Assembly (NCBI RefSeq): GCF_003443655.1
Contig: NZ_CP031941.1
Location: forward strand, 615,501 to 679,500
DNA from: Nostoc sphaeroides
GTDB taxonomy: Bacteria > Cyanobacteriota > Cyanobacteriia > Cyanobacteriales > Nostocaceae
Reading direction: 5' to 3'
DNA length: 64,000 bases
Program-made: the position numbers and the translations under genes
The notes under the pieces: model-generated
Database searches by the model: none
Seen by the model: the letters and a program-made list of their open reading frames with translations, nothing else
Told to the model about the DNA's origin: nothing
Part shown: one piece after another, positions 8,236 through 17,932 of the stretch
Layout of the letters: every line of letters starts with the position of its first letter
How positions within the stretch are numbered: position 1 is the stretch's first letter

Positions 8236-10160
8236 TTGCTCTTAGTACCAATGCCATCGCAGAGGTGCTTATCGCTCACATTGGGATTTGATTGTAAATA
8301 AACACGTAACCTAGTGCAACTGTAGACGATTAAATCATTTAGATTATTTGGGTACGCCCAGAGTTTGACGGTATTGTCTAAACTTGCAGAAGCGATGGTC
8401 TTGCCATCGGGGCTAAATGCGACGCTAATGACCGCTTCGCTATGTCCTTCCAAGCGGTTCCGCTCTTGAGTATTGTAAATTGCTCGCTTGAGTGCCACTA
8501 CAGCTTGCTGGTTAGCCGTTTGTTCTAAATTAGCATTCTTAATTGGTCTACCTAAAATTTGTCTACCTGACTGTACAGCTGTAACTAAAGCCTCAAGTTG
8601 CCTATCGGAAAGTAAAGAAGTTTCAGAACTTTGAGCCAGAGCAACAGCACTTTGCTGTGCTGCTTCTTTGGCTTTATTCTGGGCGTTATACCATTGATAA
8701 CCCGCAAAAATAGCTACTCCAGCTAACCCCATACTAAACAAGGTAACAACTCGATTTTGCCGCCGTGCTGCTGCTAACTTTTCTTGTTGGCGTTCTTTCT
8801 CTTCTCGCTCAAGCCGATTTCGCAGTTCTTGACTCTGCTGAATGTACACCTCGGCTACCCCATTCAGCATCTGCCAATCGCCAAATCTAGATAAATATAC
8901 TTCTGCTACTGCTAACCTGTCATCTTTTCTCAGAAACCCTGGCTTTTTCTCATTCCTCTTCCATTCTTGGGCTTCCGCTTCAATCTGTCGTTCAATGCCT
9001 ATACCCAACTTATATTCCTCTTTCCACTCCCGCAACATTTGCCAATGGCGGATTAAGGCTTCGTGGACAACATCTAAAATTACATCCTGGGAATCCGGCT
9101 CATCCGTCTTGGTAATTAATCGTGCATCTTTATCCGCTAACTTCTCACTCACCTGTTGCAAAAGTTCCAAAGAATGAAAGGAATTAACCAACTCGCCCAA
9201 ACGCACCCGCCGCCTGACATCTGTGGTTTCTCCCATTTGCGTCAATTCCAGAAAAATCCGCCGCGCCACAGTTTTTTCTGTTGCTGAAAGACTTTCGTAA
9301 ACTGCATCAGCGCGTTTTTGTAGCGTTCCTTCAACCCCGCCTAAATCCTGATAAGTTTTCAGGCTGAGAACCTCATCGCCTTGATTTTTCGACTCACGCC
9401 ACAATTCTGTTAGGGTATATTGCAGCAACGGCAAAATTCCGGGGTAATCCTCAACATCATTAATTAATTGCTGTTTTAACCTTCCCTCAATGCCTAATCC
9501 AACCCAATCAGCCGGTTTAGTAATCGCTTCTTCGATTTCCTCACGTCTTAAGTGTTCGACGTTGATATAACGTTTATTAATTCTGCTGGCAAATTTGGGA
9601 TATTCTCGCCATCTCCCGCGAAAATCCGATCGCATCCCAATAAAAATACAGAGATTATCTGTACAATCAATTAATTCCCGCAAACAGTCAAAGAATTCTT
9701 GGCGCTGGCTGTCACCGCACATAGTAAAGCATTCTTCAAACTGGTCGATAATCAAAATGACTGGTGTATTTAATGCTTTTAACTCTTCGCCGATAACCTG
9801 GGCAAGATTACCCCTCCCCAACCCTCCCCCCTTCGACAAGCTCAGGGCATCGCTTGTAAAGGGGAGGGAGAAGGAATTAGATTTTTCGGTTTCCCCCGCA
9901 CCAGTTACAAGGGAATTAGATTTTCCAGTTTCCCCCCTTGACAAGGGGGGATTAAGGGGGGTAATTTCACTTGTCTGCACACCGGAACTTTGCAATGTGG
10001 GATTAAGCGGGGTAAGCGAAAGATTAGGCAAGGAAAGTGCAAAAGCCTCCTGTAAACTGTTAACAGGAGATTCTTTAGGCGTAAACGGTGTAATATAAGT
10101 CCAGCGATCGCTCCCTGGAATCTCTTGCCCTACCCAGGTAACTATTGGCAGGAAAAGCAA
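8232..10160 (-). pseudogene. Truncated STAND NTPase with a single WD40 repeat
   Basis: A 642-residue reading frame from a cyanobacterial nSTAND/WD40 protein. Walker B is intact ([10 protein letters not shown], about 133-142) and the winged-helix and arm regions follow (about 190-400). A transmembrane-like segment at about 478-495 precedes the WD40 part. The Walker A (GxxxxGKS) half of the ATPase is missing: the frame opens 5' of [12 protein letters not shown], a region normally preceded by the P-loop. At the C-terminus only one blade remains ([16 protein letters not shown]...VKLWAY) before the tail [20 protein letters not shown] that usually closes long WD40 arrays. Residues 65-119 are translated from a dispersed repeat. 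Intact STAND proteins are sensors in immunity or signalling; this copy cannot bind ATP normally. Confidence 0.8.
9806..9968. repeat. Dispersed C-rich repeat inserted in frame in the STAND gene
   Basis: The stretch begins ATTACCCCTCCCC and ends TTAAGGGGGGTAAT. It shares blocks with the intergenic repeat at 42150-42246, read in the opposite orientation: CCTTTACAAAAGGAGGG there, TTGTAAAGGGGAGGG here. The internal phrase GGAATTAGATTTT occurs twice. It adds about 54 residues without a stop. Confidence 0.75.
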
Positions 10161-10238
10161 AATTTTACTACTTCTCGGAAAATTTTAAATAACGTTGATA
10201 ACATTCTCCAGCAATATACAATCGATTTACTCAACTTG

Positions 10239-11651
10239 CAGGGCAAACGCATCAAAATTGGCGACAAAGATGAGGTACAATGAAGGGTTGTAATTTTGCC
10301 AGTATTTCAGGCGATCGCAACATCGACAAATTATGAGTGCGAACTTTGACAATACTATCCTCAAATACTTTTCTAACCTGGAAGATCCAAGAATTGAGCG
10401 TACTAAACAACATCAATTGGTAGATATCGTTGCAATCGCAATATTAGCAGTTATCAGTGGATCGGATACCTGGGTAGCAATTGAGACTTATGCTCAAGCC
10501 AAACGGGAATGGCTAGAAACGTTTCTGGCATTACTCAACGGTATTCCTTCCCATGACACGATTGCAAGAGTGTTTGCCAGATTAAATCCCCAAGCATTTG
10601 AGCAATGCTTTCATCGGTGGGTGGGGTCAATTACTGAAGCTATTGGCGCTCAAGTAATACCTATTGATGGGAAAACAGTGCGGCAATCATTTGACCGCAA
10701 TAGTGGACAAAAAGCAATTCATGTTGTCAGTGCTTGGGCAAGCGAACATCGGCTGGTGTTAGGTCAACTTAAAGTTGATTCCAAATCGAATGAAATAACG
10801 GCAATTCCGAAATTATTGGAGTTGCTAGATATTGTTGGATGTATCATTACAATTGATGCGATGGGATGCCAGAAAGAAATCGCTGCCCAGATTATCGCAA
10901 AAAATGCAGATTACGTTCTTGCTCTCAAAGCAAATCAAAGTAAACTTGAGGGTGCAGTTAACAGTTGGTTTGAAAAAGCTCAAAGCAACAATTTTGAAGG
11001 TGTTGACCACAGTTATCATCATACAATCGAAAGCGCTCATGGTCGGATTGAAATTCGCAAATACTGGAGTGTCCCTGTTGAACAGCTAGGGGAGATACCA
11101 AACCAGGAAAAATGGTCAGGACTGAGGAGCGTAGGAATGGTCATGTGCGAACGTAGGCTTTGGAATAAAACAACTATTGAAGTTCGCTTTTATATTAGCA
11201 GTTTAGAGCATGATGCTGTTGTTTTAGCTCATGCTGTTCGTAGTCATTGGGGGATAGAAAATTCTGTGCATTGGGTACTGGACATGACATTCCATGAAGA
11301 TGCTAGTCGTATCCGTAAAGATAATGCCCCTCTTAATTTTTCTGTTCTACGGCGTTTATCTTTGAATCTTTTAGATAAAGATAAAACGGTGCGTGGAAGT
11401 GTTGCGATGAAAAGATATCGCGCAGGTTTAGATAACAATTACCTACTTCAAGTTATCGCAGCCATCTAAGTCTTCTCTCACGTCGAAAATTTAGCTATAA
11501 ATGGTAGTTTTAGGTTGTCTAAAACAATTTTCTCATGAAGATATTGCAGTAAATACACAACTTTACATTTTTATAAATTGCCAAATACATCTGTAACTTG
11601 CAATACATATAAATGATTATTTGTCAAATAAAATTAGATGCGTTTGCCCTG
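10239..11651 (+). mobile_element. ISAs1-family insertion sequence, complete
   Basis: A 1413-bp element. The left end begins CAGGGCAAACGCATC (10239) and the right end is its exact complement, finishing ATGCGTTTGCCCTG (11651). The 10-bp sequence ACTCAACTTG flanks both ends (10229-10238 and 11652-11661) as a perfect target-site duplication. Length, inverted ends and 8-10 bp duplication fit the ISAs1 family. The intact ends and identical duplication indicate a recent insertion. Confidence 0.95.
10333..11469 (+). CDS. ISAs1-family transposase
   Basis: A 378-residue DDE transposase, full length for the family. The N-terminal helical domain (FSNLEDPRIERTKQHQLVDI, 13-32) is the typical ISAs1-associated domain. 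Catalytic Asp residues lie in PIDGKTVR (D112) and ITIDAMGCQ (D175), and the Glu lies in the HWGIENSVHWVLDMTFHED block (about 305-323). It cuts and rejoins the ends of its own element. No frameshift or stop is present, so it is potentially active. The ATG start lies 95 bp inside the left end. Confidence 0.95.
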   Translation: MSANFDNTILKYFSNLEDPRIERTKQHQLVDIVAIAILAVISGSDTWVAIETYAQAKREWLETFLALLNGIPSHDTIARVFARLNPQAFEQCFHRWVGSITEAIGAQVIPIDGKTVRQSFDRNSGQKAIHVVSAWASEHRLVLGQLKVDSKSNEITAIPKLLELLDIVGCIITIDAMGCQKEIAAQIIAKNADYVLALKANQSKLEGAVNSWFEKAQSNNFEGVDHSYHHTIESAHGRIEIRKYWSVPVEQLGEIPNQEKWSGLRSVGMVMCERRLWNKTTIEVRFYISSLEHDAVVLAHAVRSHWGIENSVHWVLDMTFHEDASRIRKDNAPLNFSVLRRLSLNLLDKDKTVRGSVAMKRYRAGLDNNYLLQVIAAI

Positions 11652-12102
11652 ACTCAACTTGTCTTTTCACAAACAAATTATTGAAATAAATTTATCTAAT
11701 TATCAGCTTCGCTTGGCTTTGATTAAAGAAAAAGCAGGTCAAAATAATCAGTTAGATTTTTTAGAAAAATTTAGCGAACTAGCCAACAAAAAATATTTAC
11801 CACAAATTACCAAAGATATCGAAAATATGCAACTTGGATTGCAACTTTTAGAAGATACAATTAACACTACTCGCAGTCGCATAGAAGTCGAGAAAGCAGA
11901 ACGTGAACATAACTTTCAAGAACTTGTAGCTGTTGCGGGTGCTGGTATAGCAACGGTATCTTTGGTAAGAGAGACAGCCAAAGATTGTAAAGATATTTTT
12001 AGTCAAGTTCGCTTCTTTTGCAACTATCCTTTAAGTGCCAGTCTAATAGTTGGAATCATTGTTAGTTTTATGGTTTGGTGGCTGAGAAAACAATTGCGAT
12101 AA
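11652..12102 (+). pseudogene. 3' part of a gene split by the IS (coiled-coil, C-terminal membrane anchor)
   Basis: Downstream of the right target duplication an open frame encodes about 147 residues: a long helical, charged segment (LIKEKAGQNN...KAEREHNF) and one or two hydrophobic C-terminal segments, the last being ASLIVGIIVSFMVWW. The frame starts in the duplication itself with TTG. Excising the IS joins it in frame to codons on the left side encoding [20 protein letters not shown] (about 10179-10238). The natural start therefore lay further left and was lost near the junction with the STAND pseudogene at about 10160-10180. The family was not recognised. Confidence 0.65.
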
Positions 12103-12105
12103 GCG

Positions 12106-12226
12106 TTCGCGTTGGCGTTCGCGAAGCGTCTCCGACAGGAGAAGCCTCTCGAAGAGAAGCGTCTCTAAGAGAAGCTTAAGCCTTCTCCTTTGGAGACGCT
12201 AGCGCGAACGGCTATCGTGAAAAGAT
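12106..12226. repeat. GCGTTCGCG/CTTCTCC inverted-repeat element
   Basis: GCGTTGGCGTTCGCGAAGCG TCTCC and AGGAGAAG on the left are mirrored by CTTCTCCTTTGGAGACGC and GCGCGAACG on the right, forming a long imperfect hairpin. Fragments of the same family occur at about 22770-22820 and 23465-23495. It is non-coding. Confidence 0.65.
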
Positions 12227-12247
12227 GTATGTAATATTTAGTCTCAT

Positions 12248-12284
12248 AAAAATTCCTGTAGATGCTTGCATATTCACCTACAGG
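12248..12284 (-). terminator. Intrinsic terminator for glmS
   Basis: Read on the minus strand, CCTGTAG and CTACAGG form a stem around a 16-base loop, followed by AATTTTT. It lies about 75 bp past the glmS stop. Confidence 0.6.
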
Positions 12285-12359
12285 ATAAGTTATATAACTT
12301 TTTTATTTGTTATACGACTTTATTATTGTTGTACAACAGCTACTACCTCTATCAATAGA

Positions 12360-14240
12360 CTATTCCACCGTTACAGACTTAGCCAAATTCCGGGGCTGAT
12401 CGACATCCAAACCGCGACGGGCGGCAATATGATAAGCCAATAGTTGCAAAGGAACTACTGTGAGAATTGGAGAAAGTAATTCTTCTACATGAGAGACAGG
12501 AAGAAGATCGTTAAAGATTTCCGCAGCTTCGCCATCGTTGACGGGAGTCACGCCAATTAACCGAGAATCTCTAGCTTTGGCTTCTTGAGCATTGGAAATA
12601 ACTTTTTCGTATACACTACCAGGGATTGCGATCGCAACTACTGGTACTTTCGCATCTAAAAGTGCGATCGGGCCATGTTTCATCTCTCCAGCCGGATACC
12701 CTTCGGCATGAATATAGCTAATTTCTTTTAATTTCAACGCCCCTTCTAAAGCAATAGGAAAGTTAATTCCCCTTCCCACAAAAATGAAATCTTGAGTTTC
12801 GGCGAATTCATGGGCTAGCTGTTCGGTTAAACGTTCTTGACTTTCCAAAGTTGCCTCAATTTCTTTAGGAATCTGCCGCAACCCATTAATAATTTTCTCT
12901 AAAATATCTTTTGAAACTGTCTGACGACGAGCTGCTAAATCCAATGCCAATGCATAAAATGCCATCAATTGAGCGGTAAAAGTTTTCGTCGCCGCTACCC
13001 CAATTTCAATTCCCGCTAAGGTACTAATGATATGCGGCACCAGATGACCAAGGCTACTTTCCGGGCGATTAGTAATACCTAGTAGTCGCGCTTGATATTT
13101 TGCTTCTTTCCCCTGGCGACGTTCTTTTTCCATCGTCAAAGCTGCTAGGGTATCGGCGGTTTCACCTGATTGGGTAACACCGATGATCAACGTGTTAGCC
13201 GTTACGGGTGATGGTGCATAGCGATACTCAGAAGCGTAATGTACTTGAGTTGAAATTCCTGCTAGTTGTTCGAGTAAATATTTTCCGATTAATGCTGCGT
13301 GCCAACTAGTACCACAGGCGACGATCTGAATTTGTTCTAAATCGGTGTATAAATCCGCAGGTAAACCAAGATTGATTGGCGATTCAGTAGATTCACCTGG
13401 ATTAAAGTAAGCTTCTAAACTAGCTCTTACTACCCCTGGTTGCTCATGAATTTCTTTGAGCATGAAGTGTTTGAAGCCCTGCTTTTCAACCATTGCCGGA
13501 TTGAAGTTGAGCAGCCGGGGTTGTTTTTTCAACCTGTCGCCAGCAAAATTGTAAATCTCAACGCCCAAAGGTGTGAGGCGGGCAATTTCGCCATTTTCCA
13601 AAGGTAGCACCGCACGGGTGTAGGCAACGATCGCTGGCGTATCAGACGCACAAAATAACTCCCCTTGCCCAAAACCAATTACCAAAGGTGCTTGCTGGCG
13701 AACAACAATCAATTCATCGGGGTAGTCAGCAGAAATAACTGCGATCGCAAATGCCCCGTGTAAGTGGTTAACAGCTTGGCGAATTGCTTCTAGGAAGGGA
13801 GATGAGGAAGATGAGGGGGGAAGATTCTTTAAAAATTCGGCGATGAGATGGGGAATTACTTCGGTATCGGTTTCAGAAACAAACTTGTGTCCTTTTCCTT
13901 TGAGTTCCTCGCGTAAGTCGCGGTAATTTTCGATAATGCCATTTTGCACCACCGCCACTCGCTTTGCTGTATCCAAATGGGGATGGGCGTTGTATTCTTC
14001 TGGTTTACCATGAGTTGCCCAGCGTGTGTGACCTATACCAATTTGGGCAGGCGTTTCTATTTGTTCCAGTTTAGAACGCAGGTTATGCAGTTTGCCCTTT
14101 GCCCGCACACAATTAACCTCACCTTCCCAAACAGTGGCGATTCCAGCCGAATCGTAGCCCCTGTACTCTAGTTTTTCCAGCCCAGCCAATAAAATGTCTG
14201 TCGCCGCTTGAGTGCCTATATATCCAACGATTCCGCACAT
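12360..14240 (-). CDS. glmS: Glutamine-fructose-6-phosphate aminotransferase (isomerizing)
   Basis: A 626-residue enzyme making glucosamine-6-phosphate from fructose-6-phosphate and glutamine, the first step to peptidoglycan and lipid A sugars. The N-terminal glutaminase has the nucleophile Cys2 in MCGIVGYIG and the motif GIGHTRWATHG (about 72-82). Two SIS sugar-isomerase domains follow (VACGTSWHAA, about 310-319; GRGINFPIALEGALKLKE, about 489-506). The C-terminal LAKSVTVE is the conserved substrate-binding tail. A short Pro-Ser-rich stretch (LPPSSSSS, about 139-146) lies in the glutaminase domain, where lengths vary. No glmS ribozyme was seen upstream. The start is fixed by the requirement for Cys at position 2. 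Confidence 0.97.
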   Translation of the reverse strand: MCGIVGYIGTQAATDILLAGLEKLEYRGYDSAGIATVWEGEVNCVRAKGKLHNLRSKLEQIETPAQIGIGHTRWATHGKPEEYNAHPHLDTAKRVAVVQNGIIENYRDLREELKGKGHKFVSETDTEVIPHLIAEFLKNLPPSSSSSPFLEAIRQAVNHLHGAFAIAVISADYPDELIVVRQQAPLVIGFGQGELFCASDTPAIVAYTRAVLPLENGEIARLTPLGVEIYNFAGDRLKKQPRLLNFNPAMVEKQGFKHFMLKEIHEQPGVVRASLEAYFNPGESTESPINLGLPADLYTDLEQIQIVACGTSWHAALIGKYLLEQLAGISTQVHYASEYRYAPSPVTANTLIIGVTQSGETADTLAALTMEKERRQGKEAKYQARLLGITNRPESSLGHLVPHIISTLAGIEIGVAATKTFTAQLMAFYALALDLAARRQTVSKDILEKIINGLRQIPKEIEATLESQERLTEQLAHEFAETQDFIFVGRGINFPIALEGALKLKEISYIHAEGYPAGEMKHGPIALLDAKVPVVAIAIPGSVYEKVISNAQEAKARDSRLIGVTPVNDGEAAEIFNDLLPVSHVEELLSPILTVVPLQLLAYHIAARRGLDVDQPRNLAKSVTVE

Positions 14241-14310
14241 TGTTCACACCACTTTTTTTCAGGATGATTAAATCCAGTATAGTTCCTAGCACAAACTCGA
14301 CGTTTTGCAA

Positions 14311-14337
14311 AGAAAAAAGGGAGTAAATTACTCCCTC
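14311..14337 (-). terminator. Intrinsic terminator downstream of psaC
   Basis: On the minus strand the perfect stem GGGAGTAA/TTACTCCC is followed by TTTTTTC. It lies about 285 bp past the psaC stop and just before the glmS start, so it would isolate the two transcripts. Confidence 0.6.
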
Positions 14338-14621
14338 TACCACTAGGTATTTCTAAAGGTGCTTTCTATTAAGAAACTTTAAAAGTTTTGAACACTGAGG
14401 TCTGAGTTCTGAGTGCTGAGTGAAGAATCAATAAATTGTTTTTTTGATTTACTTCTTTTGCCTCAGGACTCAAGACCCAGAACTCAGCGAGAACTCTGAG
14501 CAAAGCAAAGGCTTGTGCTTCTCCCTTGTGTCCAACGGAGACAAGGCAACAGTTCTGGAAGAACAGTTGGGCAGTAGACCAGCTTTGCGATCAGAAGTTC
14601 GGTGACTTAGCACTGAGCTTT

Positions 14622-14954
<333 letters not shown>

Positions 14955-15167
14955 TCAAAAGGCTACATAACTTCAAACAATGTAATAAGCACCCTTGATA
15001 AATGGTTTTTGCGAGATTATCCCATTGACTTATTAATTAGCAACATTATAGGAGCGTATTTACCCCATTGACTTACCATAATAGGGTTGAATCGTAAAGA
15101 CAAATGAAACAAAAGTCAATCTTAAAGGTGTTTGGTGTGGCTTGTTAGTGCAGGGTTAGATCACAAA

Positions 15168-15686
15168 ATGAAAATCTACTCTCAACGACTCTGTTTAGAA
15201 CCACTAGAACCGGATCATGCCGAACTGCTTTTTGATGGATTACAAAGTGCTAGGATATACGACTTTATCGAAGATGTGCCGCCACAAAGCGTTGCATCGC
15301 TTCGCGATCGCTACATGGTGTTGGCGCGTCGTCAATCACCAGATGGAACCGAGATTTGGTTGAATTGGGCTGTCTGGTCTTTTGTAGAGAAATGCTACGT
15401 TGGATATGTTCAAGCAACAATTACTGTAAATAATAGTGCAATCATTGCGTATGTGTTTTTTCCTAATTCATGGGGAAAAGGTTATGCACGCGAAGCGGTG
15501 ACGCGGATGATTAATTATTTAGTTGAGACATACCAAAATCTGAATTTTTGTGCTTACGTTGATCTCCAAAATCATCGTTCTATTGCTTTATTGCATAATC
15601 TGGGATTTGTACGCTCGACTTTTTTTCAAAATGTTGAGTCCAACCAAGATGAATTTAAACACGAAGTACAGTACCGAAAATGCTAA
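15168..15686 (+). CDS. GNAT-family N-acetyltransferase (RimJ/RimL type)
   Basis: About 172 residues from the ATG at 15168. The opening strand MKIYSQRLCLEPLEPDHAEL is typical of RimJ/RimL-like GNATs. The acetyl-CoA loop GKGYAREAVTRMINYL (about 104-119) fits the Q/RxxGxG/A motif in relaxed form, and NHRSIALLHNLGFVR (about 137-151) is the standard last motif. The substrate is unknown. An in-frame GTG at 15132 would add 12 residues that do not belong to the fold, so the later ATG is preferred. Confidence 0.8.
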   Translation: MKIYSQRLCLEPLEPDHAELLFDGLQSARIYDFIEDVPPQSVASLRDRYMVLARRQSPDGTEIWLNWAVWSFVEKCYVGYVQATITVNNSAIIAYVFFPNSWGKGYAREAVTRMINYLVETYQNLNFCAYVDLQNHRSIALLHNLGFVRSTFFQNVESNQDEFKHEVQYRKC

Positions 15687-15713
15687 TATAGCGATTCTCA
15701 ATTGCATAGAACA

Positions 15714-15830
15714 CAGCAATGCTTATTGGTGTAAACTTCAGCTAAAATTCCTTTAAAACCTCTGGCTTCTACCGCAAGTTAAGAGGCAGCAGCCCCCCAT
15801 CAAGCATTCCCAGTCAGAGCAGGGGAACGA
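15714..15830. repeat. Fragments of dispersed intergenic repeats
   Basis: CAGCAATGCTTATTGGTGTAAACTT resembles the inner end of the element at 3114. Further on, GCATTCCCAGTCAGAGCAGG matches the repeat seen at 33160-33190 and 52330-52440. No gene lies between 15687 and 15898. Confidence 0.45.
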
Positions 15831-15898
15831 GAGAATCTATAAAAGCTGTATATTTGGCTTTTTAAATCTGGCAAACTCATAATTTTTACTTTTCCATA

Positions 15899-16135
15899 TC
15901 AGAGGATTTCAGAAATCGCAAATTCATCAGTTATAGCAGCAATTTCTGTTGGAATATTTGCCTCATTAACCATTACTTCCAGTTGTTCTTCCGAATTTTT
16001 GGCATCAGGCAATTTATCTTTTGTATACTCACTTTCTCGGATTTGCCGAGCAATACTTTCTAGCAGCCAAAGTTGTTCTTCCACAGACAAGGCACGGACG
16101 GAGCGCTCAATTTCTAGTAAATTCGGTGATATCAT
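15899..16135 (-). CDS. Small antitoxin-like protein, orphan
   Basis: A 78-residue protein. The N-terminus NLLEIERSVRALSVEEQLWL resembles the short helical antitoxins (VapB/addiction-module type) common in cyanobacteria, which begin with a helix over LSxxEQLxLLE. No toxin gene lies next to it on either side, so it is either an orphan antitoxin or a conserved protein of another role. The assignment rests only on this N-terminal pattern. Confidence 0.55.
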   Translation of the reverse strand: MISPNLLEIERSVRALSVEEQLWLLESIARQIRESEYTKDKLPDAKNSEEQLEVMVNEANIPTEIAAITDEFAISEIL

Positions 16136-16345
16136 TTTGCTTCTGATTCTAAGCGGGACGGATTTTTCAAAGATATTATGTTCAGTCTATCTGCAAAAGT
16201 ATAGAGCATGGCAAATCCCCCATCATTTTCCCCAAGTTTATCTTTTCACAAATCATAAGAGATTGCTATAAATAACCAAAAACCAGTTTGAGGACTTTTT
16301 AATTAGGTATTCCTGCTGAAGCAAAATGTACGCTAAACTGGCTAC

Positions 16346-16714
16346 ATGAATTACGAAACAGCTCGGAAACTCCTCATCGATCAGACAATCACAACCGAGG
16401 AAAACCCAGATGCGCTGTTGACGCGTATGAAACAAGGGAAACCACCGGTACCCGGTCAGATCACCTCGATTTTGTTGGCATTGAAAGTGGTGTTTGAAGC
16501 CCTCAAAGATGCAAAGAGCCTAGATCGGGAGCTGGCTTTGACCCTTTATCAGTTAAGCATTAAGGCGCAACAGCTATTTGCCGCAGGGCGTAAAGCCGGG
16601 GTTGATTGGCCGCCGCTACTGAAAGAAGATTTGCTACGAATTTCCTTAGCATCTGAAAGTATTTTTTCGGGTACATGGCAAACCCTCGCTCCTATAGGGT
16701 TGGGGAAGTTGTAG
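16346..16714 (+). CDS. Conserved hypothetical protein
   Basis: A 122-residue soluble, largely alpha-helical protein with no signal peptide or membrane segment. Recognisable features are MNYETARKLLIDQ at the start, PVPGQITSILLALKVVFEAL (about 35-54) and a Gly-rich C-terminus ending APIGLGKL. I do not recognise the family and assign no function. The reading frame is clean and has normal codon use, and HIP1-type codons are absent. The ATG start follows a short AT-rich leader. Confidence 0.6.
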   Translation: MNYETARKLLIDQTITTEENPDALLTRMKQGKPPVPGQITSILLALKVVFEALKDAKSLDRELALTLYQLSIKAQQLFAAGRKAGVDWPPLLKEDLLRISLASESIFSGTWQTLAPIGLGKL

Positions 16715-16751
16715 AAGACCAATTCAGTCATCTTTTGTCGTTTAAAGATGA

Positions 16752-16840
16752 GGGGGATGAGGGAGGGGGAGTAGGGAGGGGGAGTAGGGGAAGAATTTCT
16801 AACTCTTGACAAATGACAAATGACAAATGACAAATGACTA
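16752..16840. repeat. G-rich and ACAAATG heptamer STRRs
   Basis: GAGGGGGAGTAGGGAGG-type repeats are followed by the heptamer TGACAAA in tandem (16806-16838). They separate two convergent genes. Confidence 0.6.
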
Positions 16841-16847
16841 ATCCCCA

Positions 16848-17480
16848 TTACCGAGTTTGCAATTCATTTTCTAACTTGTCTAGGTCAGTTTTGAGCAAAA
16901 TCGTCATTTGACCAGTAAAAGCTTTGCCAGTCTTGGGTTGGGCAATTTCCACCCAATATACATAGCGATCGCCTACTCGTAATTCTCCCTTTAAAGCTTC
17001 CCGAATGGGAGTTTTGGCAAGACGCGCCGAGTTAACTACCTTCTCGTTAGGATACTGGTAAACGACTTGGGCGCGATCGTAGTCTTGATAAATCTCCAAG
17101 CCATAAATCACCCGCAAAGATTCCTGAAGACGGGTAAATGTCATGCCGTTAATGGCATCATACATAGCAATGCGCTCAGTCCGAATTCTGCCACGGTCTT
17201 TGGAAAACTCTACCCTACCGGGAGGCAATACCGACGCTTGAAAAGTGAATCTTTGAGCAGCAGTATCAGTCTTTTGGACAAATAATTGCTCCCCAATCCT
17301 GGGGCGGAGTGTGGGATGTGCTTTAATCCAAGTGCCTACTTCCTCTGTACTTTGTCCTGGTAAAGCATTGGCTTGAGAATCAAAAAGCGTTCCCACGCAC
17401 AGCCCAGTTGCAAGGGAAAAAGGCAAAATCAAACAGTTAAGTAGAGATTTTTTGAGCATTTTGCTGTTCAGGACTTTCAT
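16848..17480 (-). CDS. Exported conserved hypothetical protein
   Basis: A 210-residue protein with an N-terminal signal peptide: basic MKVLNSKMLKK, a hydrophobic core to about residue 31 and a likely cleavage site after SQANA. The mature part has LPGQSTEEVGTWIKAHPTLR (about 40-59), then mixed strands including ERIAMYDAINGMTFTRLQES. It looks like a periplasmic or lumenal protein restricted to cyanobacteria. No catalytic motif is visible and no function is assigned. Confidence 0.65.
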   Translation of the reverse strand: MKVLNSKMLKKSLLNCLILPFSLATGLCVGTLFDSQANALPGQSTEEVGTWIKAHPTLRPRIGEQLFVQKTDTAAQRFTFQASVLPPGRVEFSKDRGRIRTERIAMYDAINGMTFTRLQESLRVIYGLEIYQDYDRAQVVYQYPNEKVVNSARLAKTPIREALKGELRVGDRYVYWVEIAQPKTGKAFTGQMTILLKTDLDKLENELQTR

Positions 17481-17629
17481 GGAAATTTCCCCATTAGAGA
17501 GTAACCATAGTCTTCCCGTTTTTCAGCAAGATTATTTCAAGCGTCAACCCAACTTAAGACATCAGGGATCTTACTTATCACGGCTCTATCATAGAAAAAG
17601 CCAAGAATGGAATCGTTAGAGGCTTAGGA

Positions 17630-17725
17630 ATGAATCGGTACATTATCTCACTCCCTGCTTCTCGTGATTTGCAAGCGATCGCAGATTATTTCGCGGTAGA
17701 AAATGTTGAGGCTGTTTTTTGTTGA
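17630..17725 (+). pseudogene. Remnant of a ParE/RelE-type toxin
   Basis: A 31-codon frame begins MNRYIISLPASRDLQAIADY and continues FAVENVEA before diverging and stopping (TGA at 17723). This is the N-terminal signature of ParE-like plasmid-stabilisation toxins, which normally run to about 95 residues. The rest of the gene was not found and no antitoxin is adjacent. The surrounding gap 17481-17914 is otherwise featureless. Confidence 0.5.
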
Positions 17726-17932
17726 AGCGTACTTAGAAGATTATCAGTAGGGCAAGTCCACCAAAAGTTATTGAGAGTTTTATGATTCACTAAATAGAAG
17801 CTTAAAGTAGTACAATTAAACTATAATAAGCCGAAAATTCTTCATAGCTCTTGCCATAATAACTCGGTAAGCTGATGTATGAGAGCGAATGAAAACTAGC
17901 TATTATCTAGCAGATTGAAGGGGGTGGTTGTA

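Noticed and set aside
12360..14345. A glmS ribozyme upstream of glmS
   Set aside because: No such structure was recognised; the upstream stretch contains only a terminator hairpin.
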